NCBI GenBank assembly: GCA_022539475.1
Contig: VCMS01000097.1
Coordinates: forward strand, 62,001 to 126,000
Reading direction: 5' to 3'
DNA length: 64,000 bases
Source: Gracilaria domingensis
Taxonomy: Eukaryota > Rhodophyta > Florideophyceae > Gracilariales > Gracilariaceae
Shown: positions 12,211 to 25,500 of the stretch, piece by piece
How positions within the stretch are numbered: the first letter of the stretch is position 1
Layout of the letters: the number at the start of each line of letters is the position of its first letter
Translations under genes and position numbers: made by a program
The notes under the pieces: generated by a model
What the model saw: only the letters and a program-made list of their open reading frames with translations
The model's database searches: none
Told to the model about the DNA's origin: nothing

Positions 12211-13596
12211 GACAACAAACTTTTGCTTCCCCTCACGTCGTTCGTCACGTCCTTGCACTCATCAGTTCACTATGAACTGGCTCATGCAGCAAGCAGTTCT
12301 AGCCCTATGATAACATTATCCATCACACCACCCAGACAATCACCACTATCCTCTCGCGACACGCCGCTCCATTTGCAACAAGACGTCCCCACCCTCTGTG
12401 AACAGTGTGCGCGTCTTGCATTCCGCATTTGCCGTGAACCAAAACTCAGGACTAGTCATAATTCGACTAGCTGAAGATAGCAGTCCTGCTCCGAAGAAAG
12501 CCATTGCCAACGTGTGCAAAAGACGCTCGGCTTACATCATCAGCATCACTCGTCCACTCACAAGAGTCTGTTTCTGGTTTACTTGAAAGTACGGTACCCC
12601 TGGTACAATGTCTCTATTTAGAATTCAGTTCCGAAGCGCTTCTGATTTCTTTAAAGTAACAGACCGTTCCCACGCCCAGCAGGGTTCGTCTCTGAACGAA
12701 ATCACTTCCTTGAGCATGAACAGCTTAATTCATTGTGGACGTCATTTTCTCGGTACATCCTCCTGAAGTAGCCGAATATCTTTCCACTAGGATAGACAGG
12801 ACCAATTTAAAGCAGACAAGCGCTAGCGGCGCTACATGGTAAGAGAAATGTTTAGGTGATCATAGGAGGCTGTCGTGAGCGCGTTTGAGTGTGACTAAAC
12901 ATTTTTGCCTTGGTACCGTCGTAACCCGCAGTGCACGTGGGAACGGCATTCATAGCTGTTCATCTTCCCACCATTCGAGCCCGTTCATTGCCGGATGCCC
13001 TGTGTTCACTGCCATGGGACGTATTCCACTCTCTGTACGATTACTACCCCGTTTCATGCTCTAGCAAGTACACGAGCTAAAGTCCGGTGGGTCACAAAGC
13101 AACTCAAACTAATCTGTACTCCTTCCAATAATTTTGGATACAAAAGTTCCGTTCACCATCATGATCAACTTCAATGAAATTTGTATATCTGATTCATACA
13201 CTTAGGTGCTTTTGTGATTCCTTCCAAGCTTAAGAGCGAAAAAAGAGTGAACTGCAGAGCTTTGACGCAATCTATTGCGAGTCTACAGGGCCACACTGCG
13301 CAGTTCAACCTGAAGTAGTTAGCTTTTCGCGAATTTCGCCCCGTTGACGGCGTCATATGTGAGAAAGGCGTTAATGAGAAAACCAATATTGACCGTGCCC
13401 TCAAATCAGTATCTGGAGTCCGATTGTGTAGATAGGGATTGAATGAATCGCACTTGCCCAGATTCGTCATGAACGGAAAAGGTACATGGACAAAGACAAC
13501 GTTGGGTACATTGCCAATCCATGTATGTATGTATTGCGCAGCAGTTCAGATCCGCAGACTACTTTCGCCCGTAAAAATCGTCATATGCGGTGATCA
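12211..13596. other. Intergenic region
   Basis: No frame of substance on either strand. The only notable element is the dyad at 12595-12605. Confidence 0.6.
12595..12605. promoter_or_regulatory. Dyad TACCCCTGGTA, copy 2
   Basis: The best symmetric copy: GGTACCCCTGGTAC, arms GTACC and GGTAC. It lies 385 bp upstream of the ATG at 12210. Confidence 0.4.
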
Positions 13597-15639
13597 TCAT
13601 TCGGCATGCCCGTAAACATGAAAGTTCACAGGCCGATGCCCCTCCATTGCCATAACAAACGGCAAGAGCGGGTGAAAAAGAAACATTCTTCGTCGGAGAC
13701 CAACGTCCTCATTTTCCGTCACACCTCTCTCTCCTTCCGCTTCCCCATCCAGCAAACTAAACTCGGTCGCCAACTTGAATCTCAATTCGCCTGTTTCAGC
13801 GCTCATAAACTTAACACTGCCTAAATCCTTGGCAGGAGCAAATCGCCGAGCAGTCAGGACATTGCTTCTCTCCGGATTATACGAAAACAATGAGCGGTCC
13901 AGATAAGGCGATTCCATCCGCACCTGTCTGGACAAAGGAATACGCGATAACACCGGCCTGGTCCTTCTTACTCTGTCAGAAGTGCCTCGTCGATTTGCGG
14001 AGTCCGTCCACGACCGCTCTACTCTTTCGTTCGTGCCATTTCTACGAGGAGCGCTTCCTTCATTAGCGCCAGGCCTCTCCCTGCCGTCCTGTTCGTCCAG
14101 CACACTGTTTCGCAGAGGCGGTAATGATGCTGCCTCCATTTCATCGCCTACAAAATCCTCTCTGTACATGTGAAACGTTCGCAAAAGTTGGATAGATCTG
14201 TTTTCAAACAAGTTTATAATGCGGGTGGTGGACATGCAGTAGACGACAAAGAAACAGGTCTCTCTCGCCAGCACATTCTGCTGCTGAGTACCATGTTCAC
14301 TACCATTGAATGATCCCAAACGAATCAAGAGATGACCATCATCCAAAAACTGTGCTTTTCGCATCACCAGAAGGCTGTACTGTCCGATGTGGCGATAAAC
14401 TAGTGACGCATTACCCTCATAATTCATGCGTCTATACACATATACCAGCAACCTTCTCATGAGCCCGACGTCAAACGTATCCTTGAGCATTCCATTACCC
14501 AAGCCAGTCTCCTTTGGTTCATTGTGCTCGGGTTGATTTTCGTCGTCATCCTCTGCATCTGGCGCAGGAGCAGGCATCGGGTCCAGTACGTTTCGATCAC
14601 GCTCGCTGTTCTGCGACTGGTTTGAAAGTGAGGGTTGCTGCGATACAGAATGGGTCCTTTGTTGGCGCTGAGCCACATATGAATTTTGTGCCTCTCGCGC
14701 ACGCGCAATGACCTGATAGTCATCTTTGTCGCACATGGCACCAATGCATCGCTCCTCGGTAAACTTTCCCAGCGTCTCCTGTATCTTGACGATATGCAAG
14801 AGCTGATGTCTCATGGACAGAATACAAAGCATGTCGCCATAAAAATGGACGCCTTCATGTGAGGCAAACCTGACGTAATCATCCAAAAGTACAAAACGAT
14901 CGGCAACGACACCAGTGCTAACCTCGAGCAGATAAAAAGTGATGGTCATGGACGGAAGGGTTGAAATGGCCGGTAGCGGATTCGTTTGCGGGGGAGGGTG
15001 AAGCGGTTGATCGTGAGTTTGATAGGAAGCAAGTATGAGGTACCCGCCCCTGGCGGTAGTTATTGAAACGTCTCTTGCAATATGGGCGGTGGGCGCGACT
15101 ATGGACTTTGTATACATATGGGTGAAAAACTGTGCAAAGTGGCAGGTATAGGACGGATGGTGTGCATGTGAAGCGGAGTGCGGCTATTCTGAAACGGACG
15201 CGAAGAGAGGAACAGGTAAGAATAGCAGGAGAGAAGCGGCCCGACTAGACTGTGACAGCAACTGCAGCTCGGCGCCGACAGCGAGCTGCGGAATCCGGTC
15301 GAACTGGAGGGGCGGGGAAGGCGGCGGAAAGGCAGAAATTTCATACAAGTGAGGGTGAGAGAATGGAGCACCGCCGGTCGATTCGATCTTTCGTTGGCCG
15401 GTCTCAAACCGGAAAGACGATGGACTGCTGGGATCCAGCGTAATGAGACAGTTGCCGCACCCGGTGAAGCGCCGAAAACAGAGGTTGTGGAAGGCCTGCA
15501 CAGGGATGAAGATGTCGTGCGGTTTCTTTATAGGGCTGGTACTACCACTGGTACTCAGCGCTGGTATCTACCAGCCTGGTAGATACCAGCGCGGAGTATG
15601 CTGCGCGACTTGATTTGAGGCGTAACAGCTCGACGACAT
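13597..15639 (-). CDS. DET1: DET1-like protein with two in-frame TAG codons
   Basis: DET1 is a nuclear adaptor that joins DDB1 and CUL4 in ubiquitin-ligase complexes; in plants it represses light responses. The frame 13597-15117 is open for 506 codons and carries family hallmarks: a beta-rich region with TITFYLLEVSTGVV, then LCILSMRHQLLHIVKIQ and ERCIGAMCDKDD. The C-terminus is MFLFHPLLPFVMAMEG followed by VNFHVYG, which matches the conserved DET1 end. A central acidic, low-complexity insert (about residues 150-200 of this frame) is also typical. The same frame continues upstream to ATG 15639 and includes FRRFTGCGNCLIT, resembling the family N-terminal FRKFT...G motif. Two TAG codons, 15568-15570 and 15184-15186, interrupt this upstream part. 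The total of about 680 codons is longer than the usual ~540 because of low-complexity insertions. It is either a broken copy, a gene with an intron I cannot define, or starts downstream at 15117. Confidence 0.8.
15526..15532 (-). promoter_or_regulatory. TATA-like sequence TATAAAG
   Basis: Minus-strand TATAAAG lies beside the CTGGTA palindrome. If used, transcription would begin downstream of the ATG at 15639 and would favour a start at 15117. It also reads in frame as coding sequence, so its role is uncertain. Confidence 0.2.
15558..15592. repeat. Perfect palindrome, 17-bp arms around one C
   Basis: The left arm at 15558-15574 (GCGCTGGTATCTACCAG) is the exact reverse complement of the right arm at 15576-15592, with a single base at 15575. 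Two further CTGGTAC-type motifs lie just to the left at 15535-15556. The palindrome contains the first in-frame TAG of the DET1 frame. It could form a cruciform or RNA hairpin, or serve as a paired binding site. Confidence 0.85.
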
Positions 15640-15860
15640 TTTTTAAGAATGATAGGTGAATCACCGAGATTACCAGAAGATGAAAAGTAGACGGAAATGA
15701 CTTTGGCAGAATGAAGCGGCTATCCTAAGGCTGCTCTCCGGCCTCTTGGGATCCGTTGATCTCGATGCGGACATGTTCCGACCCAATGAGTTAATTTCAA
15801 AAAATCAGTCTGGGCCCCGTGGCCATCTTGCGTACATGATTCGGCACCTCGAGTAATTTT

Positions 15861-18591
15861 TTGACCATTATTTGGCTCTCTACAGTACATTTATTGCCCA
15901 GAACAGTTGTTCATAGGGGGAAGCTTCAAGTGGCGTCGACGACTTGTGCAGCTGTGACAAAAGCTAAACCGCGACGGACACAGACCGAGCTTCGGGCGTT
16001 CCTAGGCCTCTGCAATGTCTACAGACGCTTCTTACCGAACTTCGCAAGGATCGCTCACCCTCTGAACCGGAAGCTTGAGAAGGACCGACCTGTCTCCCTC
16101 GAACCGTTTTCGGAAGAGGATATGAACGCTTTCGAGGAGCTGAAGAAGAGGCTCACCACCCCTCGAATCCTGTCTCTAACGAAGCCTGTAAAGCCCTACA
16201 TCTTGGAGACGTATGCTTGCGGCCGTCAGATTGGATGTGCTCTGCTTCAGCAGCAAGAAGATGAGAATTTCAACAATCAATTTGATTTAAGCGTAGATTA
16301 CCGCCCCATCGGATATTGGAGCCGTTCGCTGACTGCCCCAGAAAGGAACTGCAGTACCTCCGAACGGGAATATCTTGCTATATTATGGAGCATGCTGCTC
16401 CTGAGGCCATACCTGGAAGGGCAAAGGGTTATTGTTCGAACAGATCACAACGCTTTGCGTTGGCTCCTCAATATAACCAATGCTACGGGAAGGCTCGCAA
16501 GATGGCGCCTACGCCTTGCCGAGTTCGACTTCGAGGTGCAATACCGATTCGATATTAAGCATCTCCCAGCCGATGCAGTTTCGCGGATGCTAACTAACGG
16601 AGAAGACGAAACGCCTTTGGAGGATGAGATTCCATGCCTACTTGTGAATGAGATAGACACCGACACGGAATACGCCGTCGCGGATGTACTTGTGAACAGA
16701 GAAATCATAGAGGACGCCTTGATCAACTGGCCTACGATCACCGACGACGGGGAGCCGCTACATGTATTCACAACCATCCCGGAACAACCGGACGTCACCT
16801 CGATAACGGTTGACGAGTTCCCAGCCGCTCAGGCGAAAGATCCCTTCTGCAATGCAAAAGCCGAATCCCTCGGAGACCCTAAGTCCCAGTTTGATTACAA
16901 CCGTTCCGGGATACTATGCAGAATCTCGCCGATTGAAGGAGCCGTACAGAGAGTAGTACCGGAGTCCCTACGGGAAAGAGTTCTCGAACTGGCTCATTTC
17001 CAATGTTTGGCGGGGCACCCAGGCGCGATCAAGACTTACTACACCTTGTGTCGGGATTTTTATTGGCCCTTCATGTCACAGCATGTGTTTGAGACCGTTT
17101 CTCGATGTGAACCGCGCCGAGCAGCCCCCGGAACTCACTTCAAAAACCAGAAGTACTTGAAGTTGTTCCTGGCAATGGGCCCTTTCGAGTTCATGGCTAT
17201 GGACATATTAGGCCCTTTGCCGAAGACCGGACGCGGGAAGAAGTACATACTGGTGATAACGGACCGCTTCACAAAACTCACTAGGGCTATACCGCTGTCG
17301 GACACAAAGGCGACTGATATCGGTATCGCCTTTCTCGAAAACTGGGTGTGCTTTTACGGGATTCCTACCTATCTTCTCACCAAAGACGCCCGACAGTTCG
17401 TTGCCAAGTATTTTGAATCTCTTGCCGTCGATCTCGGTATCACGCACGCCCTGACGACTGCTTACCACCCCCAGACGAACAAACAATCCGAAAGATTTAA
17501 TAAGGTTTTAGCAACCCGCTTGCGGCATTATGTATCTGAACACCAGAAGGTCTGGGGCCAGCTGGCCCAACCGTTGGTGTACGGATACAACCTGCAAGTT
17601 CACCGTTCAACCGGATTCACACTTTTCGAACTCTCCCTCAAGCGGCACCCTCCCGGGGTTGTGCTCGACGAACCCACGTCTGCTCTTCCGCAAACGGCAT
17701 CTCTCCACCCGACAACGGCAGAGACCCGTCGCGTAACACGAGCCCACATATCGGAACTAATCAAGCTAGCCTACACCAAGTTAGGCAAAGCGCAGGAGCG
17801 CTACAAAGCATCCTTTGATTCCCGGATACGGTAGAATCCAAACTTTAAGGAAGGGGATATGGTTTACTTGGACGCTCCGCCTCGGAAGAAGAACTCTACC
17901 GAATACGAGGATATCGTCAAGAAATTGTTACTGGCTTCGGAAGGCCCGTAGAAGGTCGTTTGTGTTACCGACAGAACGGTTACACTGGATATTGACGGGT
18001 TACACGACATTGTTAGTATTGACCGTGTGACGGGGGCGCCTGCTCCCATTTCCGAGGAGGGCGCAGCCCCGGGCTCCGTCACGGAACTTAATCCCGTATC
18101 TGCCACCCCTCCTGTTTCCGAGGAGCTAGACAACTCAGCTGATACCTCCAATGATTGTGAAGCCGATATGGAACGGAACGTTCACTCAGAAGCGCCACAC
18201 TCGAAGGCCAGGCCTGCACCGCCGCCGGAAGGATCTACTCGCGTTGAAGACAGTACCTTTAAAACGCCGGTGGGCGCACACAAGACTCCGCCCACATCTC
18301 ACCCGACCAAGGCTTCTACTTCCTCGGAGACGGAGAAAGTATGAGTCGGAGAAGGTCACCGGCCACGGTACAGCCGAAGACGGTGAGGAGCTCGTACGAG
18401 TGAAGTGGTATGGTTTCAAGAAGTCTACACGGGAACCGAGGCGGAACATCCCACACAACTCTGCGGAAAGATACTTCCGTCGAACGGCTCGCGAGGACGC
18501 ATCCCAACCTAAGAAGGAGGTACTAATCGCCGAACAACTCGGAAGCAAGAAGCTTCAAAGCGGTAATTTACCGTCTCAAAAGAGGTTATAA
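15861..18591 (+). mobile_element. Gypsy A: 5'-truncated Ty3/Gypsy chromovirus, decayed
   Basis: The main frame (15861-17834) begins at the end of reverse transcriptase, with LRAFLGLCNVYRRFLPNFA. It continues through RNase H (about residues 100-235, TDHNALRWLL), the integrase zinc domain (HFQCLAGHPG..., with the CxxC reduced to RCEPR) and the integrase core (MDILGP, the D in LLTKDARQF, the E in NKQSERFN). Gag, protease and the RT catalytic centre are missing. TAG at 17832-17834 and TAG at 17949-17951 interrupt the frame. The second stands where an aromatic residue is usual (SEGP-stop-KVV). After a frameshift near 18340 a chromodomain follows (YESEKVTGHG...VRVKWYGF), with Arg replacing the Trp of the usual TWEP motif. 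No LTRs were found. A non-autonomous relic. Confidence 0.9.
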
Positions 18592-18783
18592 CGTAGTTTC
18601 AAATTGACAATGCTTCTTTGTAACAAATCATTTTACCTGTCTTCTTACTGACTCAACACACGAAGCAAAACAATGTAACGCGAACAATTAGGAATGGTCC
18701 GGATACGGAAGCAGATGGAAGAACAAGGCACCTGGAAGGCCCTTGAGCACTTTGCGCAATGCGCAGCACGCAGCGTGGCGCTC

Positions 18784-18900
18784 AGCAAGGACGCGGTGCA
18801 CGCGGCGCGCCCAGCAAGGACGCAGTGCACGCGGCGGCGCCCAGCAAGGGAGCGGTGCTCGCGGCGCGCTCAGCAAGGACGCGGTGCTCGCGGCACGCTA
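18784..18900 (+). repeat. GC-rich minisatellite, four 29-30-bp units
   Basis: Units start at 18784, 18813, 18843 and 18872. Each begins AGCAAGG, continues with a purine-rich GCGGTGC or GCAGTGC core and ends in a GCGGCGCGC-type block. A fifth, partial unit starts at 18901. It lies between the Gypsy A remnant and unrecognised sequence, and the encoded Ala/Arg-rich frames are artefacts. Confidence 0.85.
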
Positions 18901-18923
18901 AGAAAGGACGCACCACGCCACGG

Positions 18924-20263
18924 AGGGTGACAACACCATATGCGCATGCTCTCTCGGCCCGTATACGGCAGGCAGCGCCTGCAAGCGCCAGAGGCTACTT
19001 GCAAGGATAATCAAAGTGTTTGTTGCGGAAATTACCCCTCCGCAAACGGTGGAAAACGGCGATTACTTGTTTGCCCGATAACTCGGAAACGAAGCCGTTT
19101 CAGAGGCTGACAACACGCAATTTGCGCTTCCAGCGAGCTCAAAATACTTAGGAGTTTTTGAGAGCCGGCGCCCACGATCTAGGCGCATTACTGATTAGCG
19201 GATCGGTTACTAAGCGCGCGCACATGCATGGCAGCTCTCGAGCTCTCCCAAAAATCAAACTGTTTATTTGACCCAGTGCGCAATGTCACCTGGCCAAATA
19301 TGGCCAAAAATATGCCGTGAATGTGCCGATAAACGGCCTTAATTTCGTGTACGAAAAAAGGCCAAAAGGTGTTCATAAAATGGCCGATATTATGCCGCTT
19401 AGCGTAGGACGAAATAGTGCCAATTAGAGCAGGGCATGTTTGGTACGGTATATGCTCGAAAGCAGTGCAGTCTTTGGTGAACGAAAGATATTCATAAGCT
19501 GACGCCTTATGTACGGACACTGATCAGAATTCATCTTTAACATATTCGTATTTGGTACAAACCCATAGCTAAAGCTGCATACGAACTAGTCTGGTACAGC
19601 TCCAATTATAGCTCAAATGTGAACAAAAATGCCCAGAAGGAGCCGTCGTGGCTTGAAGACAGCTCTAAATGTAGACCGGCTTTGAGCAAAACTCGCTCGT
19701 ATATGGAACCACTGTGGATCCCTGAGAGGGCAAGTTTGGCTTTCAATCGTCCCATATATCACAGATATGCTGCTCTGAATAGGATTGATGATGGTCGAAG
19801 CGACCACTCTGGCCACCAAGAGGACCATAAACCCCTTGTACAAGCAAAACTTTGCACAATGTGAGAAATAGCTGAAACAGTCAACTGAGAACAAAGGTAT
19901 CTACGTGATGACACCGGTGGCCATCAATGGCTACCACGAACTCATGTGTCGATCACAGTCATGAACAGATCTGAACCTGCGGTGAACTACTGCGTCGCAT
20001 AGAGCAAGAGACAAAAACAGAAAATTAAAAGAGCAAGAAGAATGGAAGGGGCAGAAACCCAAGCCATAAACACTGACGGTGTAGAACTGAAACATTCAGA
20101 GCCTAGTGCACGGAAATGACAAGTCAAATGGTTAGATACAACGTTTCCATGCGCAGGGGCTGCAGGGAGTGCAAAACAACTAGCAATACATACCTTAGGG
20201 AGATTGAGGGTCCACTTCCAAATGATAGTCAAGGTTGCGTGAGTACTGCGGCACGATACCACA
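18924..20263. other. Non-coding stretch
   Basis: Only short overlapping frames on both strands. No protein family, RNA gene or clear repeat seen. Confidence 0.55.
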
Positions 20264-21724
20264 TTAATGGTTTGTGGAACGCGGGGCGCGGAAACCAGAG
20301 CGGTTGTTCTTCGCATGCTTCACATTCTTCACCTTCGGAACTTGACGACGACCACTCTTGCGGGTGGAGCGGGATTTGCCAACCATTCTACGTTTGTTGG
20401 GCGGCTGACTGTAGTGAGATGAGCTGCTCTGCTCCGATTGTTCTGTCTCATCGGACATGTCGACATCATCCTCTCCCGCACGTTGACGTTCGGCACGGCA
20501 GCGAGCCTGTCTAGGGACTTTCTTCCCGTTCTTCTTGCCCTTTCTAGATGCCTTGTGTTGAAAGGCTTTGGAAATGTACCCTTCATCACCACTCTCATCC
20601 TCAATCTCATCGCCATCATCGCCATCATCTCCATCAACGATGTACCTGTGGTTGTTGGGCATACGGCATTCTCTCCTGTTCTCCATCTCATGCGAGTCAT
20701 CATCACCCTCGTCACCATCAACGCCTTCGTCTTCATGAACGAGATACTTTCGCTTGTTAGACACGCGGTAGCCTCTCCTATTTCCCGCACTCTTCGCGTT
20801 ATCTCTCTCATGCAAGTCATCATCCTCCATTTAGACGCTACTCCTTTCGACAACGTCATCATGACAGCGATTAGGTGCAGAAGAACCATGACCATTGCCG
20901 CCTGCTGATACTTCTGCCTCAGACCTTGCAACAGCAATCATGTTCCTTTGGTCAGATAGGGCACGGGCGCTATCACCACCAGGTGCAACAACATCGACAT
21001 TCTCCGCATTGCACAAAGACGCGCGTTCGGTACCCTCATTTTCGTGGTTGAAATTGTGCGAAGCGGAGTTTGGATCACGAGTAGCACCGTCTGCTCCACC
21101 TCCGACCACATTCCCGTTGGTTCCCTCACCACGAACTTCATTCTTCTTCTTCGCAACCTTCGTAGAAGCCTCCACTTTCGCCTTGTGATCTCTCTGAATG
21201 GCCTTTTTGATGAACTCCGTGACTATCCAGTATTTCTGAGCTGCAGCAAGAATTGGGAAGGTTTCCACCACTTTCTTCTTGAGCTGCGATGGTTGTGAAG
21301 CGCACTCAATCTTTATCGACATAAAGGTTCGCTCTCCCCGCTTGAGCTTCATCTTCTAGTACATGAACTGCCTGATAAGATCTTTCACAGAGTTTGCCAT
21401 CTCCGGATACACAGGATAGTCCTCGCAAGACGGGGCCCCAGAGGCCATCTGTCTGCGATACAAACGATTGAACACTAAACGTGAAGAAATAGCCGCTCCG
21501 GTTGGCACTCCTGGACGATCTGAATCCTTCATCTTTCGCTTCTCGGAAGCTGATAAGACACCAATAGTACCCGGGGCTAGAATAGAGGATTGTTTCCCAG
21601 AGTTTCCGGTTACTTCCTGCGCTAATGAGCGCTGAGTATCGACAGTTACTCCTTGCAGAACACGAGAGGTCATTGTAACGATGAGCTGGTGAGATTGATG
21701 ACACATATATATGACAGGAAACAC
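20264..21724 (-). CDS. Hypothetical acidic/basic repeat protein with two in-frame TAG codons
   Basis: One frame runs from 21724 to 20264, interrupted only by TAG at 21356-21358 and TAG at 20831-20833. The N-terminal third is unremarkable. The middle contains a basic helix-rich stretch (RQFMY-stop-KMKLKRGERTF, then EFIKKAIQRDHKAK). The C-terminal third has two tandem 34-residue repeats (20782-20681 and 20680-20579). Each begins NRR, contains KYLV or RYIV and ends in a run of Asp/Glu/Gly, and is followed by a Ser-rich and Lys/Arg-rich tail. Alternating acidic and basic blocks suggest a nuclear nucleic-acid-associated protein. It is divergently oriented to the CACTA transposase about 860 bp away and may belong to the same element. 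No family recognised. Confidence 0.45.
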
Positions 21725-22587
21725 TCACAGTCAGTTTTGTGAAGACATGCGTCGCAGGAAACGAAAAGAGCTTTGAAGTGCTTACTTTGCAACTATCTGC
21801 AAGTGGCAGAACGTCGGTGCTCAAGGATGCAAACGTAGTGAACGACTATGCACAGAAGCTGAGTAAGAGCTCACAGACTACGAGAAGCCGCGGTGGCAAG
21901 GTGTCAGACAAGGAGGGAGCCCATATAAAGTGGAAAGAGAAAGAATCTTAGCGCAAAAGATGTCGAAGGAGAAAAGCGTGATCGCGGCAGATATGCAAAA
22001 GGGAGAACACTTACTCGGGATATAGTGAGACTCGAAGCGTTTCGAAGGCCTAAAAACTGCAGAGACACTTTCCGTATGCACGTCCTGGAAGACGCAACGG
22101 AGAAGGGCAGTTCCAGAGTTTCCGGTAGACTCTGGGTGTGAAGATGGGGTGGATGAGTACATTTCCATCGCGTCGGTCAAGTACCATGTGTGGCAAAGGC
22201 GCGCGTTCCAGTTCAGCCGAAAGAGGATCGAAGAGAAACATGGATATGCGGGGCACGGAGCGGAGAACTTCGGGATAGTAGGCTCGCAGTGAAGAGTGCA
22301 AAGTTTGAAAATCCTGCCTTCGAAAGTTTTTGGGAATTACGTGATGTGATTATGAAAAACGTAGCGGTATATCCCAGTAAAGTGTACCTCCCTGAATTAT
22401 AAAACGCTATACCATGAACCTCAGCAGTTTTAGTAACTCTCGTTGCAATTTTCTGATAGCATCATCTGCGTGAGAGAGCTACATCTTATCGCATCCTCTG
22501 AGTTACGAAGCAATGAGTGACAAAATGCTTTCTCACACCAAAAAGAGAAAAAAGCGACGGTAACTGACGACTACAGCGTCTTCGAAG

Positions 22588-25500
22588 ATGTTCCAATCTC
22601 ACTCAGACAGCTCTGATAACGAAGATGAATCCGAACATCACCAATCTCGGCGTCAGAAGAGAAGATTCAGATGGGAGATGGGAGGTTGTCAAGTTGAGAT
22701 CCAAGCCAATATCAATGAAGATATTGTGGAAGAAAGAACATCTGACGTGATGGACGACCAGGTAAACGGTGAAAAACCTTCTGAAACGGATGAAAGCGCG
22801 GTTTTACCGGATGACCACGTCATAAATCAGCTCGAAGATAATGGCATTTTGTTGGAAGACGAAGAACAGCCGCTCAATTCAGTTCAAAATCCCAGTCCTT
22901 TGCCTTGTGCCGAGAAAGAAGAAGGCCATATCTCATTGACACCGGCTCAAGCCGACAGTTCCATGCACTGGAGCACGCTTTATAGCAGTCAATTTGGATC
23001 TTAGGAGTCTCTGATCTGTTCAACTGGTGCTGGGGGTTCTCCATATCAAGATAGACATTCGGAAGTGAGCCCGAATGCTCTCGAGTTTCGCAGACTAAAC
23101 GTTTTTTTGTACACCGCAGAACTGTCAAACATATCAGAGAGAACAATTGAAAGGCTTCTCGTAGTTGAGTCTGTGAAATCGAAGGTCTCATACCGAACTC
23201 TGGCGTCATATGCAGCACGCCAATCATTAGCCGCAAAGTATTACTTGAACATGTGTCCTGTCGGTCATGCAATATCAGCTGGCAAACTCGGGAACGCAGC
23301 AGAATGTCCAGTGTGTTCTAATCCTCTCAGAGGACCCGGAAGCGCACGATTTTGGAAAATGCCTCCCTCCATTGCCCTTAAATCTCTCTGCAGTGCTAGG
23401 TCTTCCTTCCAAGAGATAGTACAGGGGTGTTGTCGCGCCAAGGAAGCATGCTTAGGGCACTGGGATGACGAAGAGAAGCATGATTACTTTCACGGACAGG
23501 TGTTCAGACGATTGTTCAAGGAGAAAATGATAGCCTGGTACGAAAAATCCGGAGAGATATTCGCCTTTCTCACGATTTCCACGGACGGGCTTGAATGTGC
23601 GAAGACTCGAAAGGGAGAACCTATTTCCAAATGGCCGATTGTGTGCACCATTCTAAACTTTAGTGCCAGGGAAAGATCGCGGGCGAATAACTGCATCATA
23701 CTTGCCTTTGTATCCGGGTCACATTCGTGGGAATACTTCGATACATTCATGCACATGATTGTGCGGGATCTTAGAGATCTGGAACGAGGAATACCAGTAG
23801 TGTGTTCTGACAGAAAAACGCGTGTTCTGAAGGCATTTATCGTCTTCTTTACCGCTGATTGGCCTGCTGCTTCGAAAGTGCTAGGATATGTGGGCCATAT
23901 CGGGAACCGTTTCTGTAGGTTCTGTCTGAAAGTCAAAGAACGTGTGAAAGAAATTAAGTATTCATGCTCCACTCCAAATACTCCAAAGAACATGTGGAAC
24001 AGTATAATAAAAGGGGGTTCTTCATACAAGGTCGGAGATGTGATCAACATGGAATGCGGTCAGAGTCGTTCACGAATGGAAATCGTCGAGACGTGAAAGA
24101 ACCTATCACGTCGCGGAAAAACAGATACAAACCGGAAGAAGTTAGTAAGGAAAACAGGGATCAAGTCTGATTGCTGCCTGCGAAAACTTTCCGTGGACGT
24201 GATATACTCTTTTCCGTACGATGTGATGCATCTGGTGTTACTTGGGTGGATAAAGCACATTATGAAGTTGATTTTCGCCGTTCATCCCCATCATGAGGAA
24301 CTATCCATGTTACCTTCGTATTGCATTCCGGCAAATATCGTGCAGAGAATTGAGAAATTCATGGAAATCTTTTCATGTGGAATACCAGTTTCGTGGGATC
24401 GGCCACCTCTTAGTGTTGGTGAACTTAGCAAGTACAAAGCAGAAGACTTGAAAAGAGCGGCAGAGGCCTATCTACTGCCGTTCTTGCACAGGTATAAAGT
24501 TGATCGTGAGATAGTTGTAATATGGTGACTCACTTCGAGAATGGTGAAATTGTGCTTCGGGTACAACTGTGGGGCGAAAGCCGAAGAGGAGTTGAAAACC
24601 GTTGTAGAGGAACTGTATATCCGGTTCGTGAAGAAGTTCTGGCAATCTGAGCGTCACGGATATTGTTTAACACCCTCTACTCACGCAATTCTACATCTTC
24701 CAGGACTTTTGAGAGAGTGTGGACATCTCCCAGTAACTTCGCAATTCCGGGTAGAAAGGCTCCTCGGGGAGATGGGGAGGCGGATGCATGCCAAGATAAA
24801 TATACACTCAAGTCTTTTCCAAAGGAACCGCAAGCTGTTCTGCCTTCGCATGATGAACGACGGTATTGCACCCAGAACTACGTATGACACTAGTATGATA
24901 CTGAGCTCATCATTTGAACAAAGTAGCGTCACCGATACTTGCTTCGAACTAGATACACTTGTTGAGTGCCATGGATCTCGAAAGACGAGCATCCTTTCAG
25001 AAGCGCAGAAAGGAGCTGTTCATCGGTTCTCTGATTCGAACTTTTCACTCCAAGGCGAGAGAACAAAGATTCTCAGAGTAAATCAGTACAACGCGGCTTC
25101 TATTTCATGCATGGGGAAAACTTTCGGCATAGAGACCATTGAAGCTTACCGGAGGAGAGCTGACAGACTCCAGAATGCTCGTCAAAAGTTTTGTGTGGCA
25201 GCTGAATTCCTACTGGAGACTAATGGAGAAGAGAATGGACTCTCAGAATGTCCAAAGTCGGCCTCCGCTAAATCGACCGCTTCTGAGAGTAAGGAACTCT
25301 ATTATGGCGATGTCATGAGAATTCTGGAGGTTCATTTTGAACTTGAGGGAGAAAAATCCATGCAGCGAGTACGAGCAGTTTTTTTAGATATCAAATGGCA
25401 GCACGGCTGTGTGCATGACAAAAGCTTGGACCTAGTCTTCGTTCAAAATCGAAAACGCACCAGCATTAGCACCGAGATAGCCCATTGCATCCACAGAGTT

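Noticed and set aside
15187-15260. A 3' splice acceptor (pyrimidine-rich, ending TTTCAG) just before the DET1 TAG at 15184
   Set aside because: The TAG would lie after the acceptor in the required frame, and no matching donor in phase was found.
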